Notes: generated by a model from the letters alone, not told the origin. Positions 17,558 through 26,173 are shown, counted from the first letter of the stretch. The stretch is DNA of 64,000 bases from Vagococcus coleopterorum (GCF_011303955.1 NZ_CP049886.1:248001-312000); one strand, 5' to 3'. Program-made: numbers and translations.

Positions 17558-17581
17558 TGACGGCGTATGACGGCTTTAAAA
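17558..17581. repeat. Possible recombinase arm-binding sites, left pair
   Basis: Two TGACGGC copies 10 bases apart, the second followed by TTTAAAA. A matching pair in the same orientation lies at 18743-18765. Integrases with this kind of N-terminal arm-binding domain use short direct repeats inside the element ends, so these are candidate arm sites. Confidence 0.5.
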
Positions 17582-17591
17582 TACATCTGAA

Positions 17592-18723
17592 TTACGTATA
17601 AGTACTGCTGACTTCTTTTTGCTCCATTTGTTCAATCACTTTTATTCTTTGTTCTAGTAATGAATCAGTGTAAATATCTAAAGTCATTTTCGTTGAATGG
17701 TGGCCCATTAAGACGCTCAATGATGTAATATCAGAAGTTGATTCATTGCATCGTGTGGCAAAAGTATGTCGTAATTGGTGAAAATGGCGATCCGACAAAC
17801 CCGCTTTTTTCATGATACGTTGAAAATGATACGTTATTAGTCTAGGTTCCCGTGGATGTCCATTTACAGAAAAAACAAATGAGCTTTCTTTTTGTTTAGA
17901 GTGCTCTTTTAAAACCGCATACAATCTATTGGTCATTGGAATCACTCGTATTGATGCTTCCGACTTCGGCGCCCCCAAGATAAGCTTAGTCTTTGCATGT
18001 GACTCAATTGTTTTTTCCGATTCTTTGATACGTGTGCCTAACATAAATAGTCCCTTTTTCAAAGTCAATGTCTTTCCATTGTAGCGCAGAAATTTCTCCA
18101 ATTCTCATCCCTGTTTGTAACGCTAAAAAAATTGGTAACCCATTGGAATGTTCTTCACTCAGCGCCATTTCTTCTAGTTTTAATTGTTCCATTTGAGTTA
18201 ATGCCTGAACCTTCCTTTTAGGTACTTTAGGTAATTGAATTTCTTCGCACGGGTTAGAAGATAAGATTTCTTTTTTTTGTGCAGCTGACAAGCACTGCTT
18301 AAGTAACGATATTAGCATTTTGACGGTTGACGGATTTAAACCTTGTTTCATTAAATTATTCAACAACATTTCAATTTCATATGTTTTAATATCACTAATC
18401 AGGTATCCATCTAATAGTGGTAAGATATAATATCTCATTTTGTTATTATAATGTGCATATGTTGATTGCTTCACACGTTCTTTTTTTTCATGTAACCAAC
18501 ACTCCATCCACTCTTCAAACGTTACACCATAATTTTTATTAACTAATAGTTGATCCTGATAATAGGCTTTATAATCGATTAATTTATGTTTAACTTCATA
18601 ATAGCTCTTACCGTATATATAACCATACTTAATTGATCCATTTACCCGTCTACCTTTCCAATACCGTCCTTCCCAACGACCATCTTTGCGCTTATAAATA
18701 TTTTCTCCTCGTTTGCTCAACAA
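17592..18723 (-). pseudogene. Tyrosine recombinase (phage/Tn916-type integrase), frameshifted
   Basis: Two overlapping frames (18723-18004 and 18101-17592) together give one integrase of about 375 residues. The first holds the arm-binding domain (KRKDGRWEGRYWKG), the SAM-like core-binding domain and the first catalytic Arg (LQTGMRIGEISALQW). The second holds the rest of the catalytic domain: HQLRHTFATR, LMGHHS and the Tyr nucleophile in LDIYTD. Homology passes from one frame to the other near the 6-base T run at 18011-18016; removing one base there joins them (IGK to TIESHAK). Starts are TTG codons after AAAGGGGG. The shift may be real, reversible by slippage, or a sequencing error. If real, the enzyme is inactive here. 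Confidence 0.92.
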
Positions 18724-18742
18724 GATTCCCCCTTTATTTATT

Positions 18743-18766
18743 TGACGGCTTAAACGACGGCTTAAA
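18743..18766. repeat. Possible recombinase arm-binding sites, right pair
   Basis: Two GACGGCTTAAA copies 12 bases apart, just upstream of the recombinase start and in the same orientation as the left pair. They could bind the recombinase arm domain or serve as an autoregulatory operator. Confidence 0.5.
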
Positions 18767-18799
18767 AATAACTAGCAAAACTAGCTTGATTCCAACTGT

Positions 18800-18829
18800 T
18801 TAATTAGAATCATCAAAAAAATTTCTCAT
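18800..18829 (-). CDS. Nine-residue leader ORF upstream of the recombinase
   Basis: MRNFFDDSN preceded by AAAGGGG at good spacing (about 7 bases). It would be the first thing translated on the recombinase transcript. It could be a leader peptide or the remnant of a lost small gene. No evidence beyond the ribosome site. Confidence 0.35.
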   Translation of the reverse strand: MRNFFDDSN

Positions 18830-18872
18830 TTTATTTCCCCTTTCCATACACTAGTTCCGCATAAAAAAAAAG

Positions 18873-18902
18873 TTGACAAGTATATATTGATTAAACTACA
18901 CT
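18873..18902 (+). promoter_or_regulatory. Outward sigma-A promoter of the switch
   Basis: A perfect -35 TTGACA (18873-18878), 18-base A/T-rich spacer and -10 TACACT, preceded by a run of nine A residues resembling an UP element. It points rightward through IRR into a region with no plus-strand gene, only the opposing HAD terminator. It has no useful target in this orientation, but would face the pilus operon after inversion. Confidence 0.8.
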
Positions 18903-18937
18903 AAGTATAGACAAAAAACCTACGAAAAAAAACGAAT

Positions 18938-18966
18938 ATTATACAATTTTCTAGTTTGTACTTAAA
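18938..18966 (-). promoter_or_regulatory. Possible recombinase promoter, partly inside IRR
   Basis: TATAAT (18943-18938) with a weak TTTAAG 17 bases upstream inside the inverted repeat. Because the repeats are identical, this promoter would survive inversion. Transcription leads to the leader ORF and the recombinase. Confidence 0.5.
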
Positions 18967-18971
18967 ACAAG
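18947..18971 (-). repeat. Right inverted repeat of the switch (IRR)
   Basis: Exact reverse complement of the left repeat over 25 bases. A chance match of this length in a 64-kb AT-rich window is very unlikely. No further copy was noticed in the window. Confidence 0.97.
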
Positions 18972-19028
18972 AAAAATATGAGAATATTCTTATATTACAA
19001 AAATTAAATTACATTAAATATACAAAGT

Positions 19029-19062
19029 AAAAAAAAAAGACCTAACAGGTCTTTTTTTTTTT
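19029..19062. terminator. Terminator of the HAD phosphatase gene
   Basis: AGACCT/AGGTCT stem flanked by long A and T runs, overlapping the HAD stop codon. It is bidirectional, so it would also stop the outward switch promoter in the present orientation. Confidence 0.85.
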
Positions 19063-19837
19063 AGATTAAATTAAAGTGCTGACAAGCTTTATATATACCA
19101 TCGTTATCATTGGTATCTGTTATATAGTCACCAAAAGTTTTTACGTGATCAGAGGCATTCCCCATGACAATACCTAAACCAGCAAGTTTCAACATTTCAA
19201 TGTCGTTCTCACCGTCACCAAAAGCAATAATATCTTCATGCTCAAAGCCATGATCTTTTGCAATCACTTCTAAGGTAGCTGCTTTCGAACCATCTTTCGA
19301 TACGATATCCACACCATCTGACAACCAACGTGTGAAGCGTAACTCACTTAATAATCCATTGAATAATTTTTCTTGGTCACGAGTACAAAACATAATAGCT
19401 TGATAAATCGCTTCTTCCTTATCAATATCAAATTCATATGATGGATTCAAGTGTTCAAACCCCACCGCATTTTGACGTTTTTCTTGATCTTCAAAAGGTT
19501 TTTGCTGTTTCACACCACGCTCTGTTTGGTATAAAATATCCATTTTATTTTCATTCGCTACTTCAACAATTGTTTTTAGTTCATCTTTATCAATCGGGAA
19601 GCTATGTTTTAATTCATGATTTTCGTAACTATAGGCACCATTACATAACAAATAATTTTCAACGCCTAATTCCTTCAGTGTTTCTTTCGCTGTAAAGTAA
19701 CTACGACCTGTAGCCACTGTCACAAAGTGACCAGCCTCTTCTAATTCGCGTAAAGCTTTCAACGTATTTGGTAACAACGTTCTTTTTTCTGTATACAACG
19801 TACCGTCAATATCAAATGCAATTAATTTTCTCTTCAC
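19061..19837 (-). CDS. Cof-type HAD-IIB hydrolase (sugar-phosphatase-like)
   Basis: 258 residues. Motif I DIDGTLYT near residue 9, motif II TGRS at about 43, the Lys region SKDGSKAATLEVI and motif III/IV FGDGENDIEML at about 205: a complete Cof/YidA-type phosphatase. The cytoplasmic substrate is probably a small phosphorylated metabolite; the sequence does not say which. It stands alone between the switch and lrgB, with its own terminator. Confidence 0.93.
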   Translation of the reverse strand: MKRKLIAFDIDGTLYTEKRTLLPNTLKALRELEEAGHFVTVATGRSYFTAKETLKELGVENYLLCNGAYSYENHELKHSFPIDKDELKTIVEVANENKMDILYQTERGVKQQKPFEDQEKRQNAVGFEHLNPSYEFDIDKEEAIYQAIMFCTRDQEKLFNGLLSELRFTRWLSDGVDIVSKDGSKAATLEVIAKDHGFEHEDIIAFGDGENDIEMLKLAGLGIVMGNASDHVKTFGDYITDTNDNDGIYKACQHFNLI

Positions 19838-19867
19838 GTTTCAATCTCCCTTGATTTAAAAATTAGT

Positions 19868-20572
19868 TTATAACCACTGCATGAACAATTGTAACATAAA
19901 AGGTGCGACAAATACTGTTACGACTCCAGTCACTCCAATTGCAAGGCCTGACATTGCTCCTTCGGCTGTGCCTAACTCCAACGCTTTCACCGTCCCAATA
20001 GCATGAGCAGAAGTTCCTAACGCGATTCCTTGAGCAACCGGCTCTTCCACTTTAACAAATTTCAATACGGCAGGGGCCATAATAGCTCCACCAATACCGG
20101 TGATAATAACTGCAATAATGGTAACTGTGCTAATTCCGCCTAGTTGCTTACTAACATCAATAGCTATTGCTGTTGTCACAGATTTGGGCAGTAGTGATGC
20201 AAGTAAAACTTCGTCGTATTTCAATAAAACAGCAAATAAACCCGTCGTTAATGTACTAACAATCGTGCCAGCAATAATTCCTGACATAATCGAACGCGCA
20301 TGATGTTTCAATAAGTGAATCGAACGGTACAATGGAATCGCTAAAGCTACCGTTGCCGGAGCAATCAGCATATTCAAGATACTCCCACCAACATAATAAT
20401 CATCGTAACTAATCCCTGTGATTTTCAAGGTGGCAATGACGATAATAATCGAAACAATTAAAGGATTGAATATCGCAATCTTTAATTTAGCTGCTAATTT
20501 TCGTGCGCATAAAAAGACAAAAATAGATAAAATCAATCCGAAGAGCGGATTACTCGTCAATTCGTGTAACAT
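19868..20572 (-). CDS. lrgB: LrgB/CidB family membrane protein
   Basis: I place the start at the ATG at 20572 (MLHELTSNPLFGL), which follows GAGGAGGCAGAAGG; the frame extends to 20590. About 234 residues with many membrane helices and the family segments SGIIAGTIVSTLTTG, LLPKSVTTAIAIDVS and GTSAHAIGTVKALELG. It works with LrgA in control of murein hydrolase activity or metabolite transport (pyruvate in some species). Its start overlaps lrgA by 23 bases. Confidence 0.95.
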   Translation of the reverse strand: MLHELTSNPLFGLILSIFVFLCARKLAAKLKIAIFNPLIVSIIIVIATLKITGISYDDYYVGGSILNMLIAPATVALAIPLYRSIHLLKHHARSIMSGIIAGTIVSTLTTGLFAVLLKYDEVLLASLLPKSVTTAIAIDVSKQLGGISTVTIIAVIITGIGGAIMAPAVLKFVKVEEPVAQGIALGTSAHAIGTVKALELGTAEGAMSGLAIGVTGVVTVFVAPFMLQLFMQWL

Positions 20573-20957
20573 GACCTTCTGCCTCCTCACTTGTCAAATC
20601 AATACAATCTCCTTCGTATTTTCTTTTGACTGCTTGAACTACCATGCCAACGACGCCCATTGTTAATGCTGTTGTCACTAACATCACGATTAATAAAGAA
20701 AACCAGTGATCTTTAATAACAGGGAAATAAACCATAATTCCCACTCCAGCTGGTAAGAATAAAATACTTAGATTATCTAATAAGAACGTTCCTACAGTGT
20801 CCACATCATCTAATTTCACCACTTTAAAATACAAACCAGCAAATAGCAATAACATGCCAATAACACTTCCCGGAACAGGCAAGTGCCCTACCTTAGATAT
20901 AATTTCACCTAAAAAAGTAAAACTAATAATTAATAAAAATTCTTTAAATAATTTCAT
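20550..20957 (-). CDS. lrgA: LrgA/CidA holin-like protein
   Basis: The ATG at 20957 follows GGGAGGGAAG, so the longer frame to 20978 is not used. About 135 residues with four hydrophobic helices and the family signature GHLPVPGSVIGMLLLF; a cytoplasmic acidic tail follows. LrgA and LrgB form an operon, usually controlled by LytSR; no regulator is adjacent here. Confidence 0.95.
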   Translation of the reverse strand: MKLFKEFLLIISFTFLGEIISKVGHLPVPGSVIGMLLLFAGLYFKVVKLDDVDTVGTFLLDNLSILFLPAGVGIMVYFPVIKDHWFSLLIVMLVTTALTMGVVGMVVQAVKRKYEGDCIDLTSEEAEGHVTRIDE

Positions 20958-21127
20958 GAAACTTCCCTCCCATAACACATATTAGTATACTCCTATTTCT
21001 CTGAAAGTTGTGATGGAAATTTCAATTCTCTATATTTTCTTATAATTACCTAATTAGTCTGAAAAAATAACAATCCATCAATTACTTGAGAAACTTTTTT
21101 TCATTTTATTTTATTTTTTAGATAAAC

Positions 21128-21156
21128 TTGAAATTTTTTTTCGTTTATTGTAGAAT
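21128..21156 (+). promoter_or_regulatory. Promoter of the MurNAc operon
   Basis: TTGAAA (21128-21133), 17 bases, TAGAAT (21151-21156). It lies within the region some ORF callers would treat as the mupG N-terminus, which supports the downstream TTG start. Confidence 0.85.
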
Positions 21157-21169
21157 GAAAACGGATACA
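21156..21169 (+). promoter_or_regulatory. CcpA-type cre site at the transcription start
   Basis: TGAAAACGGATACA matches the Gram-positive cre consensus TGWAANCGNTNWCA at all but one fixed position. It overlaps the expected +1, where CcpA binding would block initiation; glucose repression of MurNAc recycling is the expected outcome. Confidence 0.7.
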
Positions 21170-21196
21170 AAGAGAAAGCGAAAGGAGGTTAGATAT

Positions 21197-22261
21197 TTGT
21201 TAGGCTTTTCAATCTTTTTAAATAATGATTTAACTACTGAAACAAAAGATTATATTAAAAGTATGAAGGTAGCTGGATTCGAAGGCATTTTTACTTCAAT
21301 GCACATTCCCGAGGACGACGCCACAAAATACAGCGACAGACTATTAGCTTTAGGCTCTATCGCCAAAGAACTAAACCTATCACTGATGGTGGATATTTCC
21401 ACAAAAGGTCTTAGCGCATTAGGTCTAAACCTCAATGACAATCCTGAAGACATAAGAAACCTCGGTGTCACTGGACTACGAATGGACTATGGCATTCCGA
21501 TGGAAACCATTGCAAATGTTTCTAAGGTTATGAATGTAGGATTAAATGCTAGTACTTTAACAGAACGGGAAGTTGAAGAATTGCAAGGCTTCAATGCTGA
21601 TTTTTCAAATTTCGAGCTGTGGCATAATTATTACCCACGTGTTGAAACGGGATTAGAACGGTCAAACTTCATTAAAACAAATCAATGGCTACGATCGTTA
21701 GGTTTGAAAATTATGACATTTGTCCCTGGCGATGGTATTTTACGTGGTCCCTTATATAAACACTTACCTTGTTTAGAAGAGCACCGTTATATGCATCCCC
21801 TAGCTGCCGCAATTGATATGTTTGATAATTGTGAAGTCGATGCCGTTTATATCGGCGATCAAAGTATTAAAGCAAATACTATGGATCAATTTAAAGAGTA
21901 TTTCCAAAATGATTTAATGGTCTTACCCATTAACGTAACGTCATATATTCATACGAACTTATTTATTGGTACCCATACAAACCGAGTGGATGATGCCCGT
22001 GATGCAGTTCGTAGTCAAGAAGCACGCTTTAAAGAATTCCCTACTATTCAACCCGATAATACTGTGACTCGCTCTAAGGGCTCAGTTACATTAGATAACG
22101 TTGAATACCAACGTTATATGGGTGAATTACAAATTACAAAAAGAGATTTAGAGCAAGACCCACGAGTGAATGTCGTGGCAACTATCCCTACACCAGATGT
22201 AGACTTAGTTTCCTTCATTAAACCTGGTCAACGTTTTAAATTAATAACCGAAGGAGATTAA
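21197..22261 (+). CDS. mupG: 6-phospho-N-acetylmuramidase MupG (DUF871)
   Basis: The TTG at 21197 sits eight bases after AAAGGAGG; the frame open from 21128 overlaps the promoter and is not the start. 354 residues, (beta/alpha)8-type, with [48 protein letters not shown] and a C-terminal beta domain. It hydrolyses MurNAc-6P-GlcNAc taken up and phosphorylated by MurP, giving MurNAc-6P and GlcNAc. First gene of the operon with murQ six bases on. Confidence 0.95.
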   Translation: MLGFSIFLNNDLTTETKDYIKSMKVAGFEGIFTSMHIPEDDATKYSDRLLALGSIAKELNLSLMVDISTKGLSALGLNLNDNPEDIRNLGVTGLRMDYGIPMETIANVSKVMNVGLNASTLTEREVEELQGFNADFSNFELWHNYYPRVETGLERSNFIKTNQWLRSLGLKIMTFVPGDGILRGPLYKHLPCLEEHRYMHPLAAAIDMFDNCEVDAVYIGDQSIKANTMDQFKEYFQNDLMVLPINVTSYIHTNLFIGTHTNRVDDARDAVRSQEARFKEFPTIQPDNTVTRSKGSVTLDNVEYQRYMGELQITKRDLEQDPRVNVVATIPTPDVDLVSFIKPGQRFKLITEGD

Positions 22262-22266
22262 TTATT

Positions 22267-23157
22267 ATGGACTTAACAAAACTAACAACGGAAACACGTA
22301 ACCAAAGAACTTTAAACTTAGATCAAATGAGCATTAACGAGATTTTAACTATCATGAACGAAGAAGACCTTTCAGTTCCTTCTTCTATTAAAAAAGCCAT
22401 TCCACAGATTGAAAAAGTTGTTGAACAAATTATCGCTGCTTTCAATAAAGGTGGTCGTTTAATTTACACAGGTGCCGGAACAAGCGGTCGTCTAGGTATT
22501 TTAGATGCCGCTGAGTGTGTTCCAACATTCGGAACTGAGCCCGAAATGGTACAAGGTTTAATCGCTGGCGGTATGTCAGCTATGACCGTTGCTGTTGAAG
22601 GTGCAGAAGATTCTGTTGAATTAGGCAAAACTGATTTAGTCGACATTAATTTATCAGATAAAGATATCGTTGTTGGAATCGCCGCAAGCGGACGTACGCC
22701 TTATGTTATCGGAGCTTTAGATTACGCAACTGAAGTCGGTGCTACAACAGCTACTATTTCTTGTAACGCAAACGCGGCAATCAGTGAACACGCAAGTTTC
22801 CCTATTGAAGTTGAAGTCGGACCTGAAATTTTAACTGGTTCAACACGTTTGAAATCAGGTACTGCTCAAAAGTTGGTATTAAATATGTTATCAACAGTTT
22901 CTATGATTGGTATTGGAAAAGTTTACAAAAATCTGATGGTCGATGTTAAACCTACCAATGAAAAATTAGTAGAACGTGCTAAACGTATCATCATGGAAGC
23001 CACTGAATGTTCTTATGGTGTCGCTGAAGAACATTTTAACCTAGCAGGTGAAGATGTAAAACTAGCCATCGTTATGATTTTAACTAATTCTCCAAAAGAA
23101 GAAGCTCAAACTCAATTAGTAAATGCTAGCGGATTTGTTAGACGCACTATTAAATAA
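22267..23157 (+). CDS. murQ: N-acetylmuramic acid 6-phosphate etherase
   Basis: 296 residues, a SIS-fold enzyme that removes the lactyl ether from MurNAc-6P to yield GlcNAc-6P and lactate. [16 protein letters not shown] (about 72-87), the catalytic region [17 protein letters not shown] and [16 protein letters not shown] are clear family signatures. Usual length, with a good ribosome site overlapping the mupG end. Confidence 0.97.
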   Translation: MDLTKLTTETRNQRTLNLDQMSINEILTIMNEEDLSVPSSIKKAIPQIEKVVEQIIAAFNKGGRLIYTGAGTSGRLGILDAAECVPTFGTEPEMVQGLIAGGMSAMTVAVEGAEDSVELGKTDLVDINLSDKDIVVGIAASGRTPYVIGALDYATEVGATTATISCNANAAISEHASFPIEVEVGPEILTGSTRLKSGTAQKLVLNMLSTVSMIGIGKVYKNLMVDVKPTNEKLVERAKRIIMEATECSYGVAEEHFNLAGEDVKLAIVMILTNSPKEEAQTQLVNASGFVRRTIK

Positions 23158-23180
23158 AATAATAAGAAGAGGTGTTTCAA

Positions 23181-24617
23181 ATGACAGATAAAATTAAAAC
23201 TATCGCTACTGGCATTTACAAAAATGTCGGTGGTATGGAAAACGTTGGAAAAGTTGTTCACTGTATGACTCGAGTACGTATGGAAATTAAAGACTATAGC
23301 AAAGTTAATTTAGAGGAGCTTAAAGCTGTCCCAGGAGTAATGGGGGTTGTCGAAGATGATACCTTACAAGTTGTTATTGGACCTGGAACTGTAAATAAGG
23401 TCGCTCTAGAAATGTGTGAAATGGCTGGTGTAAACCTTGGTGATACATTCCCAGACACTGCCAATCAATCACTTTCAGGAAAAGACGCCGTTGAACAAAA
23501 AGCGGCTCAAGTTAAAGCTCAAGTTAAACAAAAAAATCAAAAACCTTGGTCAAAAGCACTTAAATCAATATCAAATATTTTTGTTCCACTAATCCCAGCC
23601 TTTGTTGGTGCCGGAATCATCGGTGGATTCGCTTCAATTCTACAAAACTTAATCACAGCCGGTACTGTTGATGGTGATATGTGGTTGAACGTTCTAACTG
23701 TTATGAACATTATCAAGAGCGGGGTCTTCGCTTACTTAGTATTGTATGTTGGTATTAACAGTGCCAAAGAGTTTGGCGCTTCACCAAGTTTAGGGGGAGT
23801 TATCGGGGGAGTTACCATGCTAACTGGTATGAATCCTGAAGCTCCACTACCAAACATCTTCACTGGTGGTAATCTTTCTGCTGGTCAAGGTGGGGTTATC
23901 GGTGTCATTTTCGCCGTTTGGATCATGTCCTTCCTTGAGAAAAAACTACGTAAAGTCATTCCAGATTCAATTGATATCATTGTGACACCTACTATTACAT
24001 TACTAGTAATGGGCTTAATGACAATTTTCCTAATTATGCCAATCGCTGGTGTTGTATCTGATTCATTAGTTGGCGCTTTAAACTGGGTACTTGAAATTGG
24101 TGGTGCTTTCTCTGGATTCGTCCTTGGAACGTTATTCTTACCAATGGTTATGTTTGGTTTACACCAAATTTTAACTCCAATTCACTTAGAAATGATTGAA
24201 CAAACAGGTAGCACATTACTATTACCTATCTTAGCAATGGCTGGTGCTGGTCAAGTTGGTGCCGCAGCTGCATTATGGTTGAAATGTCGCAAAAATACTC
24301 AATTAACAGAATTAATTAAAGGTGCGTTACCTGTTGGTATTTTAGGTATCGGTGAGCCGCTTATTTACGGAGTTACATTACCACTAGGTCGTCCATTTAT
24401 CACAGCTTGTATTGGTGGCGGTATCGGTGGTGCTGTTGTTGGTTTACTTGGCAACGTTGGTGCGACATCTGTTGGACCAAGTGGTGTGGCATTAATTCCA
24501 CTTATTGCTGAAGGCAAGTGGTTCAGTTATGTTTTAGGCCTATTAGCTGGTTATGCGGGTGGATTCATTGCAACTTACTTCTTTGGTATCTCAAAAGACA
24601 TGCAAAAAGAAAGCTAA
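23181..24617 (+). CDS. murP: PTS EIIBC component for N-acetylmuramic acid
   Basis: The ATG at 23181 follows AAGAAGAGGTG; MTDKIKT is the start rather than the upstream ATG. About 478 residues. An EIIB domain at 1-80 has phosphorylated Cys28 in KVVHCMTRVRM; a linker leads to an EIIC of about ten helices with GIGEPLIYGVTLPLG. No EIIA is attached or adjacent, so a shared glucose-type EIIA must supply phosphate. It imports MurNAc-GlcNAc or MurNAc as the 6-phosphate. Confidence 0.95.
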   Translation: MTDKIKTIATGIYKNVGGMENVGKVVHCMTRVRMEIKDYSKVNLEELKAVPGVMGVVEDDTLQVVIGPGTVNKVALEMCEMAGVNLGDTFPDTANQSLSGKDAVEQKAAQVKAQVKQKNQKPWSKALKSISNIFVPLIPAFVGAGIIGGFASILQNLITAGTVDGDMWLNVLTVMNIIKSGVFAYLVLYVGINSAKEFGASPSLGGVIGGVTMLTGMNPEAPLPNIFTGGNLSAGQGGVIGVIFAVWIMSFLEKKLRKVIPDSIDIIVTPTITLLVMGLMTIFLIMPIAGVVSDSLVGALNWVLEIGGAFSGFVLGTLFLPMVMFGLHQILTPIHLEMIEQTGSTLLLPILAMAGAGQVGAAAALWLKCRKNTQLTELIKGALPVGILGIGEPLIYGVTLPLGRPFITACIGGGIGGAVVGLLGNVGATSVGPSGVALIPLIAEGKWFSYVLGLLAGYAGGFIATYFFGISKDMQKES

Positions 24618-24620
24618 TAT

Positions 24621-25262
24621 ATGAAAAAAGCAGTCATCTTCGATATGGACGGCGTAATCATCCTTTCAGAAACACTCTATCAAGCACGACGTGATACTTT
24701 CTTCAAACAATATGGTGAAACCATTTCCGAAGAAACGAATCTAAAATTAATCGGTTCAAATCCTAGCGATATGTTTCACTTATTATATGGAGATGATCCA
24801 ATCAAGGAGTCGGTTCGAAAAGCAGCATTTATGACGTTTAAAAAAGAGTATCCCATGGATTATACCCATGTACTTAGCCCGGACATAACAGATGTTTTAG
24901 TCGAATTGAAGAAACGCGAAATCAAAATCGGCTTAGCATCGGCTGGACCTTTAAAAAACTTACATCAAATTTTAAAATTGCATCAGATTGATCATTATTT
25001 TGACGTGATTTCAAGTGGTGAAAGTTTCCCTAAAAGCAAACCACACCCCGCTATTTACGAGCATACCGTTCGAAAGCTAGGACTCACTCCTAATGACTGT
25101 CTTGCTATTGAGGATTCCACTCATGGAATTGCTTCAGCAACTTCAGCTGGACTGGACGTTCTAGCAATTAATGCGCACGGTTATTCAATTGACCAGTCTC
25201 AGGCAACAGAAAAAATTAAATCTCTACGTGACATAATCCCTTGGATTGATTGCTCTATTTAG
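24621..25262 (+). CDS. HAD-family phosphatase/phosphomutase of the MurNAc operon
   Basis: 213 residues with HAD motif I DMDGVIILSE at about 8, motif II SAGP, motif III KSKPHP and motif IV AIEDSTHGI: a beta-phosphoglucomutase/phosphatase-type subfamily. It starts three bases after murP. Its substrate is not evident; the operon context suggests an amino-sugar phosphate (inference). Confidence 0.9.
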   Translation: MKKAVIFDMDGVIILSETLYQARRDTFFKQYGETISEETNLKLIGSNPSDMFHLLYGDDPIKESVRKAAFMTFKKEYPMDYTHVLSPDITDVLVELKKREIKIGLASAGPLKNLHQILKLHQIDHYFDVISSGESFPKSKPHPAIYEHTVRKLGLTPNDCLAIEDSTHGIASATSAGLDVLAINAHGYSIDQSQATEKIKSLRDIIPWIDCSI

Positions 25263-25263
25263 T

Positions 25264-25300
25264 AAAAAAGCCTATAATTTAGAATGATTATAGGCTTTTT
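25264..25300. terminator. Hairpin between the HAD gene and murR
   Basis: 14-bp stem (AAAAAGCCTATAAT and its complement) with a U-tract. Only about 24 bases separate it from the murR start and no promoter is seen there, so murR may be expressed by read-through at a reduced level. Confidence 0.85.
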
Positions 25301-25323
25301 CTATACCTAGAAAGGAGTATCTA

Positions 25324-26169
25324 ATGCACAATAACATCTTATTAGAAATCAAAAATTACTACACTAACTTCTCTAAATCTGAGAAGAAAATTGCTGATTG
25401 GATTTTAAAATACCCATCTGACGTTTTAAAACTTTCAGTCACTGATTTAGCTAAGAAAACAGAAACCAGTTCAGCAACGCTTGTCAGATTTTGTTATCGT
25501 CTAGACTTAGACGGATTCAGTGATTTGAAAATCAATTTGTCTAATTGTTTAGCAACACAGACTACTGATCTACACACTGATATCTTAGTTGATGAACCAA
25601 TTGATACAATAAAAAAGAAACTCGCTTATAAAATAAATTTTGCATTTGAAGAAACAAATATTAAATTGGATAATGAGGCCATCAACGAGGCTATTAGGCA
25701 CATTGAATCAGCACGAATGATATACACTTACGGTATCGGTGCATCAGCAATAGTTGCCCAAGATATCAGTCAAAAATTGGGACGTTCCGGGAAGAATGTT
25801 AGTTATACAGATAACTCTCATTTACTTGCGACATCTTTAGCTACTAACGAACAAGCTGATATCATTTTTCTGATTTCTCATTCAGGAATGAAACAAGAAG
25901 TCATTAAACTCGCTGCTATTGCTAAAGAAAATAATATTACTGTTCTATCCATGACAAGCGACAAAGATAGTCCACTCGCCAAAGAAAGCGACATTCTGCT
26001 ACTAACTGCGGATAGTAATGAGCCTGTTTTAAGAAGTTCTGCTTCAAACTCATTGCTAACACAATTATTTGCAATAGATATTTTATTCTCAACATATGCT
26101 TCACGTCATTATAATTCGATGATTAAAAAAATCAGCGATTCTAAAAAGGCGATTCAAAGCCTTAATTAA
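25324..26169 (+). CDS. murR: MurR/RpiR-family regulator
   Basis: 281 residues. An N-terminal RpiR helix-turn-helix (about 1-77; VTDLAKKTETSSATLVRFCYRL) and a C-terminal SIS domain (about 110-250; YTYGIGASAIVAQDISQKLGR, FLISHSGMKQEVIKLA) that senses a phosphosugar, expected to be MurNAc-6P. It follows AAAGGAG and the hairpin. Probably controls the operon from mupG onward. Confidence 0.93.
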   Translation: MHNNILLEIKNYYTNFSKSEKKIADWILKYPSDVLKLSVTDLAKKTETSSATLVRFCYRLDLDGFSDLKINLSNCLATQTTDLHTDILVDEPIDTIKKKLAYKINFAFEETNIKLDNEAINEAIRHIESARMIYTYGIGASAIVAQDISQKLGRSGKNVSYTDNSHLLATSLATNEQADIIFLISHSGMKQEVIKLAAIAKENNITVLSMTSDKDSPLAKESDILLLTADSNEPVLRSSASNSLLTQLFAIDILFSTYASRHYNSMIKKISDSKKAIQSLN

Positions 26170-26173
26170 GCTG

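Larger units (their letters stand above)
17489..18971. other. Predicted invertible promoter segment controlling the T4P operon
   Basis: The 1483-bp segment is bounded by perfect 25-bp inverted repeats. It contains one gene, a tyrosine recombinase, plus a terminator at the pilus-proximal end and an outward sigma-A promoter at the distal end. In the orientation shown, the promoter points right, away from the pilus operon, and the terminator shields that operon. Flipping it between the repeats would put the -35/-10 at about 17587-17582 / 17563-17558 on the minus strand, giving a 5' UTR of about 118 bases into the first pilus gene. The repeats and elements are seen; inversion itself is inferred. 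Confidence 0.85.

Noticed and set aside
18004-18101. A AAAAAC slippery heptamer in the recombinase as a programmed -1 frameshift
   Set aside because: The heptamer is in the right phase, but a -1 shift leads to the wrong frame; the continuing domain is in the +1 frame, so IS-type -1 frameshifting does not restore the protein.
17489-18971. Segment as an IS element or prophage remnant
   Set aside because: The enzyme is a tyrosine integrase, not a transposase; repeats have core-site form, there is no target duplication and no phage genes, and the outward promoter plus terminator suit a switch better.
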